From the NCBI GenBank assembly GCA_003169735.1, contig PNAP01000014.1:1-45741 (forward strand): 45,741 nucleotides of DNA. Direction: 5' to 3'. Numbering within the stretch: position 1 is the first letter of the stretch; each line of letters begins with the position of its first letter. This stretch comes from Chloroflexota bacterium. GTDB taxonomy: Bacteria > Chloroflexota > Limnocylindria > Limnocylindrales > CSP1-4. The notes beneath the pieces were generated by a model, which saw only the letters and a program-made list of their open reading frames with translations, was not told the origin of the DNA and searched no databases. Of this stretch, positions 25,801-33,912 are shown piece after piece. The translations under genes and the position numbers were made by a program.

Positions 25801-26272
25801 CCGATCGATCGCGACGGCGGCCGACCAGCCTGGCGCCGCGGCCGGATGGCCAGGCACACTGTGCCGGACACGGCATTCAACTCGAGCGTTCGGACGCGAG
25901 CCCGGAGCCCGCGCCTTCTGACCTTGGTCGATCGCGTACCGGCTGCATGGGTACCGACTGGCGTTGGTCCGACCCAAGGTCGGCGCACATCCGCGCTGCC
26001 GTCCGTTATCGGTCGGGATACGCATGCACGCCGTGGCAGGCCCGGGGAATCGGCCCTAAGCGACTCGACTCGCGAAACGTCGACGACCTTGTCGGTCGCG
26101 TTCATGCTCGCAGCACCCATGTACCCGGTACGGACGTGCGGAAGCCGGGGCCGGGCCGAAGTCTGCGCTGCGCGCCCGGCGCCCGAGGTCTGCGCCGTCC
26201 ACGAGGTCGGCGCCGGGACCAACCCGGACCGGCAAGGCCGCTGTTCAGCGGTGCGGCCACGAGCCCACTCAT
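25801..26272. other. 472-base non-coding stretch between barstar and a terminator
   Basis: No open frame here has a credible product. It contains the repeated element E2 (25936-26176, listed separately), a short palindrome GGCACACTGTGCC at about 25853-25865, and two partial direct repeats of GTCTGCGC near 26161 and 26193. Frames passing through have Arg/Pro/Gly-rich composition typical of shadow frames. tRNA, tmRNA and RNase P signatures were not seen. Confidence 0.6.
25936..26176 (+). repeat. Structured intergenic element, copy 2 (E2)
   Basis: Colinear with E1 at 8294-8519 but on the plus strand. In order: reverse motif copy (25936-25954), CAAGGTC (25975-25981), forward copy (26018-26036), TAAG (26057-26060), hairpin CGACC-TTGTC-GGTCG (26084-26098), forward copy (26113-26131) and CGCTGCGCGCC (26166-26176). 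Gaps between successive items are 20, 36, 20, 23, 14 and 34 bases, against 21, 26, 19, 25, 16 and 30 in E1. The hairpin has a different sequence from the one in E1 at the same place, which suggests that its pairing is conserved. Here the first copy pairs best with the third (17 of 19 positions). Confidence 0.7.
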
Positions 26273-26310
26273 GACGACGCCCCCGGTTCAGCGCCGGGGG
26301 CTTCGTCGTC
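26273..26310. terminator. Bidirectional hairpin terminator
   Basis: Arms GACGACGCCCCCGG and CCGGGGGCTTCGTCGTC pair around the loop TTCAGCG with a small bulge. The hairpin lies between convergent units: the barstar/E2 side on the plus strand and the subtilase ending at 26363 on the minus strand. There is no long T tract on either side, as is common in GC-rich genomes. Confidence 0.65.
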
Positions 26311-26362
26311 TGCTACGAACGTATCACTCAGGTGACGGTCCACCTCGGGCCGTCACCGTCGA

Positions 26363-29300
26363 TCACGGAGTGTGGCCGAGCGGGATGAGGTCCGCTTGGG
26401 TCTGGCCGCCGGGGACGCCGCCGACCTTGTCTTCCAGGGTCACGACCATCCAGCCCTGCATGCCGTGGCGCGGCTGGAGATGCGCGGCGGCGACGTGGAC
26501 CGTGGCGCTCATTGACTGTCCGGGTGCGAGCACGGCGAAGTCACCGTTCTCGATCGGCTCGTCGAAGGCGAAGAACCGGGCCCAGCCCGTCGACGGAGAG
26601 ACGCCCTGGGACGTCGTCATGACATCGAGGTTGCCCTGGACGTCGAACGACTCCACCATGTAATCGAAGCGACCCGTGCCGGTGAGCCCGAGGTCGCTGG
26701 CGAGCACCGGCAAGAGGACCGTGTCGCCGTTGTTGGGGGCCGTGGCGAAGTATATGTCCACGATGTTGCCGGTCGAAAGATCCAGCACGGCCGAGACATA
26801 CACACCATTCAGGGCGCCGAGCACGTTGAATGCATCGGTGCCGATGACGTCGAAGTCAGGAATGCCATCGTTGTTGGTGTCGATCAGGGTGTCGAATTCC
26901 GTGGTGCTCGGGTTGTTCCACTTGCCCCACGTGTTGATGGCGAAGACGAGGCACCGATCAGACGGATCGGCGGTCGAGCTGCACACCAACGGGTTGTCCG
27001 ATTGCACGCCGCCGGCGCGCAGATCGATGTCGTTGACGCCCTCGCGGCCATCGAGCAGACCCCACGCATAGGTGTCGACGTCACCTTCGTGGAGACCGTT
27101 GTTCTTGATGGTCATGTTGGTCGTCCAACCACCCGCGACGGGGACGTTGGCGGTCTTCTTGGTCGGTGTCACGTCGGACTGGCCGCGCGGAGCGACGAGC
27201 CACGGCACCCGCAGGTCGTATTGCCCGGCGCCGGCCGTTTCCGGATGGACGGTGATCGCGCCGGCCACGTTGGTCAGCGGGCTGTAGAGCTGGCCGTCGG
27301 CGTCCACGGCCAGATTCGGGCTGTGGAACGGCGCGACATCAGGCAGCGCGGCGACATCCGCCTCGCTCAGGCTGAGGGTGACGTTCACGTGGGCTTTCGA
27401 GTGCGCCGGGACCGTCACGGAGGCCTGCGAGAACGCGACCGTGAAGCCCATGTCCGCGGTCGAGAACGCGTTGCTCAGGTCATAGGTGATGGCCGCGCCA
27501 CTGGTGTTGTTGATGTTCACCGGCAGGGTCTGGACGTAGGAGCCCGGGCCGGCGACGCCACGATTGAGCTGGACATCGCCGAACGAGAGGCTCGACGTGC
27601 CGGGGTTCGTGACGACGTACGACTTGGTATCGACGGCAAGCCGCGGCTGGACGACGCCCGCTCCGGCATTGCGCGTGGTCGAACCTGGACCCTCGAGTGG
27701 CACGACCAGGTTCGGCTGGGCCGTACCGATGAGCGCTGCCTTGATGGCCTCAGGCGTCCACGTCGGATGAGCCTGGACGATCAGGGCGACCGCACCGGCC
27801 GTAGCCGGTGAAGCCATCGAGGTTCCGGAGAGGATCTTGCCGCCCTTGATCGTTGAGCCATCGGCGGACATGACACTGACGCCCGGAGCCGCGACGTCCG
27901 GCTTGAGTGCGCTCGCCCCGCCGCTCGGGCCACCCGAGCTGAATGAGGCGAGGAGCGGGTAGTCGGGGTTGGCCAACGTCGGCGCGACGGAGAGCGTCGC
28001 GGAGTCGGTATCAGCCGCCACCAGGGCAGGCCCGTCGGTGCCGTTGACCCCAGCGAACGGGATCGTGGCGCCGGTGATGGGTCCCTCGTAGGGCGGAAGA
28101 GAAGCGGCGTTGTTGATCATGATCACGGTCGAGGCCCCTTCGGAGGTCGCCTCGATGGCCCGCTGGATGCGAGCGCAGTAACCTCGAACGGCGACGGGGA
28201 TCTCGCCGGCCACCCAGCCGTTGTATGTGTAGTCCTGGGGGTTGCAGCCGAGCGCCTCATCGCCGATGCCGTTGGTATTGCCATCGAATGGCGTTGACGG
28301 ATCGTCCTTGAAGACATTCAGCGGGCCCGTGATGGGCAGCCCGGTGGTGTTGTTGTTGGCGTTGATGGCGGTGATGTCCGGGCCACTCGGCAGATGGATG
28401 TTGATCGAGGGGAAGCTCGGGACGGCGTCCATGGCGGCAACCGAGATGCCTCGCGTCGCGACGCCGGGCGAGCCGGTCTCGTAGGCGCTGGGGCCTTCAT
28501 TGCCCGCGGCCATGACGACCGTCACGCCGGCGATCGAAGCGTTATCGACCGCTTCGGAGTCAGCCGAGCCGGGATCGCCGTAGGGAGAACCGAGGGACAT
28601 GTTGATGACGTTGGCGCCGTCACGAACGGCACGCTCGATGGCGTCGATGACGATATCGGTGGCGCCACTGCATCCGAAGACGCGGTAGGCCATCAATGAT
28701 GCCTGTGGCGCGACGCCGGGCCCGATGCTCCAGCTGTTGCCGGCTTCCGCGGCGGCGGTATAGGGGCCGGTGTAGGTCGTGCCGTCGGCGTTGACGCCCT
28801 CGCCGGCAGCCGTGCCGGCGACGTGCGTGCCGTGCTGGACGTTGGCCGCGGCGGGATCCTTGCAGTCGAGCGGATCGTTGTCCGGGTGCGGGATCTGCAG
28901 GCTCGGATCTGATGATGCCGGGTCATAGGCATCGCCGACGAAGTCCCACCCGCCGACGACCTTGGCTGTCGGGAAATGGTCGTGGGAGGCGCTGAGGCCG
29001 GTGGCCGTGGCGTAGCCGGTGGTCCCACCGAAGTCGCGATGGAAGAAGTTGATGCCGGTGTCGATGATGGCGATCTTGACGCCGGCGCCCGTGAAGCCGG
29101 TGTCGGTCCACGTCGTGTCCGCGCCGATATACGGCACGGTATTCGTGTTATCGACGTGGTAGATCGTGGCGATGCTCACGCTCTTGACGCCAGGCAGCGC
29201 CTGGATCTTCGGCAGTGTGAGGGCGGAGACGCGGACCTTGACCGCGTTGAGGACGTCCGTGAGGTTGCCTTCGACGACCGCGCCAAGGAGGCGCAGCTTG

Positions 29301-29620
29301 CTTGACAGGGTGGTCTGCGCGGCCATGAGCGGTTGACGAAGGGCGTCTTTCTGGGATTCAGTCAGAGACGTCCCGTTGGCGAGCGCCGCGCCCACGTACG
29401 TGGCGACCGGGCTTGCCTTCAACTCGACGTATGCGTTGACCATCCGGTTGGGATCCCGCTGCGAGAGCAGGTTCGCTGTGGTCACCCCGTACTGGCTGGT
29501 GTCCACCTTTCCGAAGCGCGTCGCGGGCGCTGTTGCGGGCGCGGCTGCGGTCGTCCCCGGCAGGACCCACGCCATCATCAGCGCTGACATGCCGATAGCC
29601 ACGATGAGCCGTCGTTTCAT
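26363..29620 (-). CDS. Secreted subtilisin-like serine protease (S8), paralogue 1
   Basis: 1085 aa. A signal peptide (MKRRLIVAIGMSALMMAWVL, cleaved around AAAPA) is followed by an I9-like propeptide (to about 155). The S8 catalytic triad is D187 (IAIIDTGIN), H263 (HGTHVAG) and S601 (GTSMASP), with N374 (AAGNEG) for the oxyanion hole. A PA-like insert lies between N374 and the Ser. About 480 C-terminal residues are beta-rich domains with no LPXTG or membrane anchor. The ribosome binding site GGAAGGGAG precedes the ATG. It is the downstream half of a lectin-protease unit that is repeated in tandem. The full set of triad residues predicts activity. Confidence 0.93.
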   Translation of the reverse strand: MKRRLIVAIGMSALMMAWVLPGTTAAAPATAPATRFGKVDTSQYGVTTANLLSQRDPNRMVNAYVELKASPVATYVGAALANGTSLTESQKDALRQPLMAAQTTLSSKLRLLGAVVEGNLTDVLNAVKVRVSALTLPKIQALPGVKSVSIATIYHVDNTNTVPYIGADTTWTDTGFTGAGVKIAIIDTGINFFHRDFGGTTGYATATGLSASHDHFPTAKVVGGWDFVGDAYDPASSDPSLQIPHPDNDPLDCKDPAAANVQHGTHVAGTAAGEGVNADGTTYTGPYTAAAEAGNSWSIGPGVAPQASLMAYRVFGCSGATDIVIDAIERAVRDGANVINMSLGSPYGDPGSADSEAVDNASIAGVTVVMAAGNEGPSAYETGSPGVATRGISVAAMDAVPSFPSINIHLPSGPDITAINANNNTTGLPITGPLNVFKDDPSTPFDGNTNGIGDEALGCNPQDYTYNGWVAGEIPVAVRGYCARIQRAIEATSEGASTVIMINNAASLPPYEGPITGATIPFAGVNGTDGPALVAADTDSATLSVAPTLANPDYPLLASFSSGGPSGGASALKPDVAAPGVSVMSADGSTIKGGKILSGTSMASPATAGAVALIVQAHPTWTPEAIKAALIGTAQPNLVVPLEGPGSTTRNAGAGVVQPRLAVDTKSYVVTNPGTSSLSFGDVQLNRGVAGPGSYVQTLPVNINNTSGAAITYDLSNAFSTADMGFTVAFSQASVTVPAHSKAHVNVTLSLSEADVAALPDVAPFHSPNLAVDADGQLYSPLTNVAGAITVHPETAGAGQYDLRVPWLVAPRGQSDVTPTKKTANVPVAGGWTTNMTIKNNGLHEGDVDTYAWGLLDGREGVNDIDLRAGGVQSDNPLVCSSTADPSDRCLVFAINTWGKWNNPSTTEFDTLIDTNNDGIPDFDVIGTDAFNVLGALNGVYVSAVLDLSTGNIVDIYFATAPNNGDTVLLPVLASDLGLTGTGRFDYMVESFDVQGNLDVMTTSQGVSPSTGWARFFAFDEPIENGDFAVLAPGQSMSATVHVAAAHLQPRHGMQGWMVVTLEDKVGGVPGGQTQADLIPLGHTP

Positions 29621-29678
29621 CTCGCTCCCTTCCTAACGTTGCCTGATTCCCCGACTTGGCCGGGCGACCGATCGGCGG

Positions 29679-29720
29679 CCTCACGGTGATACGTGAAGCT
29701 GGGGTGGGCCGGATGCCCAC
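29679..29720 (-). promoter_or_regulatory. Conserved 42-base leader element upstream of protease 1
   Basis: Nearly the same 42 bases precede both proteases (about 35 of 42 identical by eye). On the minus strand it has a hairpin GTGGGC-ATCCG-GCCCAC, then CACGTATCACCGTGAGG, identical in both copies and containing CACG/CGTG arms. It lies between the lectin stop and the protease ribosome binding site, so it is probably an untranslated leader or promoter element kept through the duplication. Confidence 0.5.
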
Positions 29721-29758
29721 TGGCCACCGAGCGGTGCCGGCATTGGCCGGCAACGGTC

Positions 29759-30187
29759 CTACTGTACTGCCGGACGGACTCCGCCGATAGCCCCTTCGAG
29801 TCGCTCCCAGTCGACCCACCGGGTGCCGTCCCACCATCGGTGCCAGAGCCGACCGTCGCGACCGGCGGCGAAGACGTCGAGGCGGTCGGCACTCCAGGCC
29901 GAGGCGGTCGGCTGACCGGTCAACTCACCGCCGAGTGAATCCCATGCGTGCCAGTGCGTGCCATCCCAGTAGCGGTCGTAGAGCTGGCCGTCGGCGAAGA
30001 TGGCGAAGACCTCCATCTGGTCCACCGCCCATGCAGCGACGGCCGGGCCGGAAGCCAGATCGCCACCGAGCGACTCATCGGCGGACCACGCGCCGTCCCA
30101 CCAGCGATGCCAGAGCCCGCCATCCGCGCCGCGCCAGAACAGATCGATGCGATCGACGCCCCAGGAGACCGCCTTCAACCCGTCCAT
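29759..30187 (-). CDS. PLL/tectonin-type lectin repeat protein
   Basis: 142 aa from the ATG at 30187. It consists of three repeats of about 45 residues of the PLL type: each has an Ala/Ser-Trp element, a Asp-Arg/Gln-hydrophobic-Asp/Glu-Val-Phe strand, Gly-Asp/Arg-Asp-Gly and a Trp-rich strand (LWHRWWDG, LYDRYWDG, LWHRWWDG). Such repeats form small beta-propellers that often bind fucose or other sugars; three repeats suggest oligomerisation or a partial propeller. There is no signal peptide, so export is uncertain. GACACT seven bases upstream fits a leaderless start. It precedes protease 1 on the same strand, and a decayed copy precedes protease 2. Confidence 0.82.
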   Translation of the reverse strand: MDGLKAVSWGVDRIDLFWRGADGGLWHRWWDGAWSADESLGGDLASGPAVAAWAVDQMEVFAIFADGQLYDRYWDGTHWHAWDSLGGELTGQPTASAWSADRLDVFAAGRDGRLWHRWWDGTRWVDWERLEGAIGGVRPAVQ

Positions 30188-30246
30188 ACCGCCCAGTGTC
30201 GGGCATCTGGCAAGGGACGCGGCAGGGCCCCCGAACCGGGCAACGA

Positions 30247-30276
30247 CGAGGCCCCCGACGGGAGTCGGGGGCCTCG
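30247..30276 (-). terminator. Hairpin terminator of protease 2
   Basis: Perfect arms CGAGGCCCCCGAC and GTCGGGGGCCTCG around a four-base loop, 50 bases after the stop of the protease ending at 30326 and 60 bases before the lectin start. It separates the two lectin-protease units and matches in position the hairpin after protease 1. Confidence 0.75.
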
Positions 30277-30325
30277 TGCTGGCGACTTGGTCAGGTGACG
30301 GTCCGGAAAGGGCCGCCACCGGAGA

Positions 30326-33300
30326 TCATGGGGTCTTGCCGATGGGGATGAGGTCGGCCTGGGTCTGGGCACCGAGGGTCCCACCGGTCGCGTCTTCCAT
30401 GGTCACGACCATCCAGCCCTGCATACCGTGTCGTGGCTGCCAATGCGCGGCCTTGAGGCCGAGCGGGAGATTGATGTGATCGCCTGGCGCCAACAGCACG
30501 AAGTCACCGTTCGAGACGGGCTCGGCGAAGGCGAAGAACCGTGCCCAGCCGGTCGCCGGGGTGACGGTCGTGCTGGTGGTCATGACGTCGAAGTTCCCGG
30601 CGTCATCGAACGACTCGATCATGTAGTCGAATCGACCGGTGCTGGTGAGGCCGAGGTCGCTCGCGAGCACCGGCAGGAGCAGTGTGCTGCCGTTGTTCGG
30701 GGCGGTGGCGAAGAACAGATCGACGATGCTGCCGCTGCTCAGATCGACCACGGCCGAGACGTAGATGCCGGCGAAGTTACCAGTACCGAGGACGACGCTC
30801 GCGTCGACCCCGGCCACCAGGAAGTCGGGATCGCCGTCGTTGTTCGTGTCGATATAGACGTCGAACTCGTTCGGGGACGGGTTGTTCCACTTGTTGAAGG
30901 TGCTGACGGCGAAGATGAGGCAGGCATCGGACGGGTCGGTGCCTGGGGCGCAGACCAACGGGTTGACCGACTGGACGCCGGCAGCGCGCAGGTCGATCTC
31001 GCCGAGGTGGTCGTTGTCGTCAAGGAGGCCCCACGCATAGGTATCGGCGATGCCCTGGTGGAGACCTTTGTTCTTGATGACGACGCTGCTCTTCCAACCG
31101 CCTGCCACCGGGACGTTGGCGGTCTTCTGCTTGGGGGACACATTGGACAGACCGCGCGGCGCGATGAGCCACGGGACCTGGAGGTCGTACTGACCGGCAC
31201 CAGCCGTCTCGGGGTGCACGGTGACCGCGCCGGCGACGTTGGTCAGCGGGCTGTAGAGCCCACCGGCGTTCACGTCGAGGAGCGGGCCGTGGAACGGCGA
31301 AACGTCGGGAAGGGCGGCGACATCAGCCTCGCTGAGGCTGAGCGTCACGTTGACGCGTTTGGATGAGCCGGCGGCGACGGTCACGGAACTCGACGAGAAC
31401 GCGACCGCGAAGCCCATGTCGGCGTTGCTGAAGCTGTTGCTCAGGTCATAGGTGATCGCTGCGCCACTGGTGTTCACGATCTTCAGCGATCGTGTCTCGC
31501 TGTAGGAGTTCGGGCCGGCGACGCCACGATCCAACTGGACATCCCCGAAGGAGATGCTGGACGTGCCGGGATCCGAGACGACATAGGTCTTCGTGTCGAC
31601 GGCCTTGCGCGGTGTGACCTCGCCGGCGCCGTTGATACGGGAGTCGTACGGGAGGACCTGGGCGGGCGTGGCGGTGCCGATGAGGGCCGCCTTGATCGCC
31701 TCGGGTGTCCAGGTCGGATGCGCCTGGGTGATGAGAGCCACCACGCCGGCCGTGGCCGGAGACGCCATCGACGTGCCTGAGAGGCTCTTGCCCTGATTGG
31801 TGGTGCTGCCGTCGGCCGAGAAGACGGAGACGCCAGGAGCCGAAACGTCCGGCTTGATGGCGGTGTCGCCGCGGCGCGGGCCGGCCGAGGAGAACGACGC
31901 GGTGTACTGGTAGGTCGGGTTGGCAACATCGCCCGCCGACGTGGCGGAGGCGCTCGTGCCGTTGTCGGTGTCGAACTTGGCGGCATCGGCGATGTCGACG
32001 CCGAGGAACGGGATCGTCACGCCGGGGATGGTGTTCTCGAATGGCGGAAAGCCACCACCGCTGTTGATCATCACGACGGCTGCGGCGCCCTCAGCCTGGC
32101 CTTCCTGGGCACGCTGGATGCGTGCGCAGATGCCGCGATCCACGACCGGGATCTGGCCCGCGACGAAGCCGTTGTAGGTGTAGTCGGCCGGGAAGCAACC
32201 GAAATTCTCGAAGCCCTCACCAGTGGTCAGATCGCCGACCGTCGATGGGTCATCCGCGAACCGGTTGATGGTGCCGCTGACCGGCAGGCCGGACGAGTCG
32301 TTGGCGTTGATGGCGTTGACGTCGCCCTGCGTGGCGAGGTGGATGGTGGCGCCGGGGAAGCTCGCCTCGGCGTCCATGGCCGCGACCGCGATGCCGCGCG
32401 TCGCGACGCCGGGAGAGCCGACGGTGTAGGCGCTGGAACCGTTGTTGCCGGCCGACATGACGACCGTCACGCCGGCGAGAGAGGCGTTGTTCACGGCCTC
32501 AGAATCAGCCGAGTCCGGATTACCGAAGTCAGAACCGAGCGACATGTTGATGACGTCGACGCCGTCGCGGACCGCCCGCTCGATGGCATCGACGACGAGG
32601 AAGGTGCTGCCGCCGCAACCGAACACGCGGTAAGCGTGCAGTGAAGCCTGCGGTGCGGTGCCTGGCCCGATGCGCCAGCTGTTGCTCGCCTCGGCGGCCG
32701 CGTTGTAGGGACCCGTGTAGGTGCTGCCATCAGCATTGACGCCCTCGCCGGCGGCAGTGCCGGCAACATGCGTGCCGTGCTGGACGTCACCGGCATCGGC
32801 TGCCTTGCAGTCGAGCGGATCGTTGTCCGGGGCGGGCGTATACGCGGCCGGGTCGAGTGAATCGGGATCGTAGTTGTCACCGGCGAAGTCGTACCCACCG
32901 GTCACCTTGGCGGTCGGGAAATGGCCGTCAGACCGGTCGAGGCCGGTGTCGGCAGCCCAGCCCGGGCCCCCGCCGAAGTCCTTGTGGTAGTAGTTGATGC
33001 CGGTATCGATGATCGCGATGGTCACGCCGGCACCGGTGAAGCCGGTCTGGCCCCACGTCGTATCAGCGCCGATGTACGGCACGGTGTTCGTGTTGTCGCG
33101 GTGATACTCGGCGGCGAGGCTGACGCGCTTGACGCCGGGGATCGCTGCGATCTTCGGCAGCTGCAGTGCCGGAACGCGGATGCGGACCGCGTTGAGGACG
33201 TCTGTGAATGAACCCTGGACGGTGGCGCCCATGGTCCCCAGGCGGGTCGTCAGGGCGTTCTGGGCCGCGATGAGCGGCTTTCGAAGAGCACCCTTCTGCG

Positions 33301-33559
33301 ACTCGGTGAGCTTGGTGCCAGAGGCGATGGCCGCGGCATCCTGGGTCGCGATGGGGCTGTCGATCAGCTCGACGAACGCCATCACCATACGATTCGGGTC
33401 CTGCCTCGAGAGCAGCAGCGCTGAACTCGCCGTGACCCCATGCGTGTCGACACGCCCGAAACGGGTCGCTGGCGGGTGTGCCGCGGAGGCCGTTCCCGGC
33501 AACACGGACAACATCAACAGCGCTGATGTGCCGATGGCAACCATGAACCGTCGTTTCAT
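30326..33559 (-). CDS. Secreted subtilisin-like serine protease (S8), paralogue 2
   Basis: 1077 aa, homologous over its full length to the protease at 26363-29620. Signal peptide MKRRFMVAIGTSALLMLSVL, I9-like propeptide, then D185 (IAIIDTGIN), H261 (HGTHVAG), N372 (SAGNNG) and S597 (GTSMASP). The PA-like insert and the beta-rich C-terminal domains are also shared. The two sequences differ throughout, especially in the propeptide, the insert and the loops, so the duplication is not recent and the substrates may differ. Same ribosome binding site and upstream 42-base element as paralogue 1. Confidence 0.93.
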   Translation of the reverse strand: MKRRFMVAIGTSALLMLSVLPGTASAAHPPATRFGRVDTHGVTASSALLLSRQDPNRMVMAFVELIDSPIATQDAAAIASGTKLTESQKGALRKPLIAAQNALTTRLGTMGATVQGSFTDVLNAVRIRVPALQLPKIAAIPGVKRVSLAAEYHRDNTNTVPYIGADTTWGQTGFTGAGVTIAIIDTGINYYHKDFGGGPGWAADTGLDRSDGHFPTAKVTGGYDFAGDNYDPDSLDPAAYTPAPDNDPLDCKAADAGDVQHGTHVAGTAAGEGVNADGSTYTGPYNAAAEASNSWRIGPGTAPQASLHAYRVFGCGGSTFLVVDAIERAVRDGVDVINMSLGSDFGNPDSADSEAVNNASLAGVTVVMSAGNNGSSAYTVGSPGVATRGIAVAAMDAEASFPGATIHLATQGDVNAINANDSSGLPVSGTINRFADDPSTVGDLTTGEGFENFGCFPADYTYNGFVAGQIPVVDRGICARIQRAQEGQAEGAAAVVMINSGGGFPPFENTIPGVTIPFLGVDIADAAKFDTDNGTSASATSAGDVANPTYQYTASFSSAGPRRGDTAIKPDVSAPGVSVFSADGSTTNQGKSLSGTSMASPATAGVVALITQAHPTWTPEAIKAALIGTATPAQVLPYDSRINGAGEVTPRKAVDTKTYVVSDPGTSSISFGDVQLDRGVAGPNSYSETRSLKIVNTSGAAITYDLSNSFSNADMGFAVAFSSSSVTVAAGSSKRVNVTLSLSEADVAALPDVSPFHGPLLDVNAGGLYSPLTNVAGAVTVHPETAGAGQYDLQVPWLIAPRGLSNVSPKQKTANVPVAGGWKSSVVIKNKGLHQGIADTYAWGLLDDNDHLGEIDLRAAGVQSVNPLVCAPGTDPSDACLIFAVSTFNKWNNPSPNEFDVYIDTNNDGDPDFLVAGVDASVVLGTGNFAGIYVSAVVDLSSGSIVDLFFATAPNNGSTLLLPVLASDLGLTSTGRFDYMIESFDDAGNFDVMTTSTTVTPATGWARFFAFAEPVSNGDFVLLAPGDHINLPLGLKAAHWQPRHGMQGWMVVTMEDATGGTLGAQTQADLIPIGKTP

Positions 33560-33614
33560 CTCGCTCCCTTCCTACCTCGTCTGATTCCCCTGAGCCGGGC
33601 CAACTTCACGAGAA

Positions 33615-33656
33615 CCTCACGGTGATACGTGGGCACGTGGTGGGTTGGACGCCCAC
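33615..33656 (-). promoter_or_regulatory. Conserved 42-base leader element upstream of protease 2
   Basis: The counterpart of 29679-29720. The hairpin is GTGGG-CGTCCAA-CCCAC here, so the stem is kept although the loop-closing bases changed, and CACGTATCACCGTGAGG is identical. Distances to the protease start and to the lectin (remnant) stop are nearly the same as in unit 1. Confidence 0.5.
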
Positions 33657-33697
33657 CGGACACCACGAGGTTCAGGATCTGCCCGTCACTCCGGCGC

Positions 33698-33830
33698 TAC
33701 TGTACGCCGCGACCGTCTTCGTCGGCAGTCCCAAGATGCGCCGCCGTCGCGTCCGGGGGCGAAGACATCGAGGCGGTCGACTGCCCAGGCCGCCACGGTG
33801 GGGCCGGAGGCGGGCTCGCCGCCACAAGGC
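33698..33830 (-). pseudogene. Decayed PLL-repeat lectin gene
   Basis: On the minus strand this stretch encodes TVAAWAVDRLDVFAPGRDGG in one frame, clearly a PLL repeat like TASAWSADRLDVFAAGRDG of the intact lectin. The Trp-rich strand that should follow is missing. A shift of frame comes before the end, where GTACAGTAG (Val-Gln-stop) matches the intact gene's ending. Upstream no further repeat is recognisable. It occupies the same place relative to protease 2 as the intact lectin does relative to protease 1. The gap 33560-33912 holds only this remnant, the 42-base element and the promoters of the flanking genes. Confidence 0.72.
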
Positions 33831-33912
33831 GCAGGGTCAGCGGCGGGGCGCGCGGGTAGCGGTGCCTCGCCGCTGGTTAGACTTGGTCGCCACCGGCGAG
33901 AGGGAGGATCGC

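Noticed and set aside
25801-26272. tRNA, tmRNA or RNase P RNA in the barstar downstream region
   Set aside because: No T-loop motif, tmRNA ends or conserved P RNA words were seen on either strand.
33622-33912. N-terminal extension of the CASTOR/POLLUX-like channel
   Set aside because: It runs through the lectin remnant and is Arg-rich; the GTG at 33913 has a good ribosome binding site.
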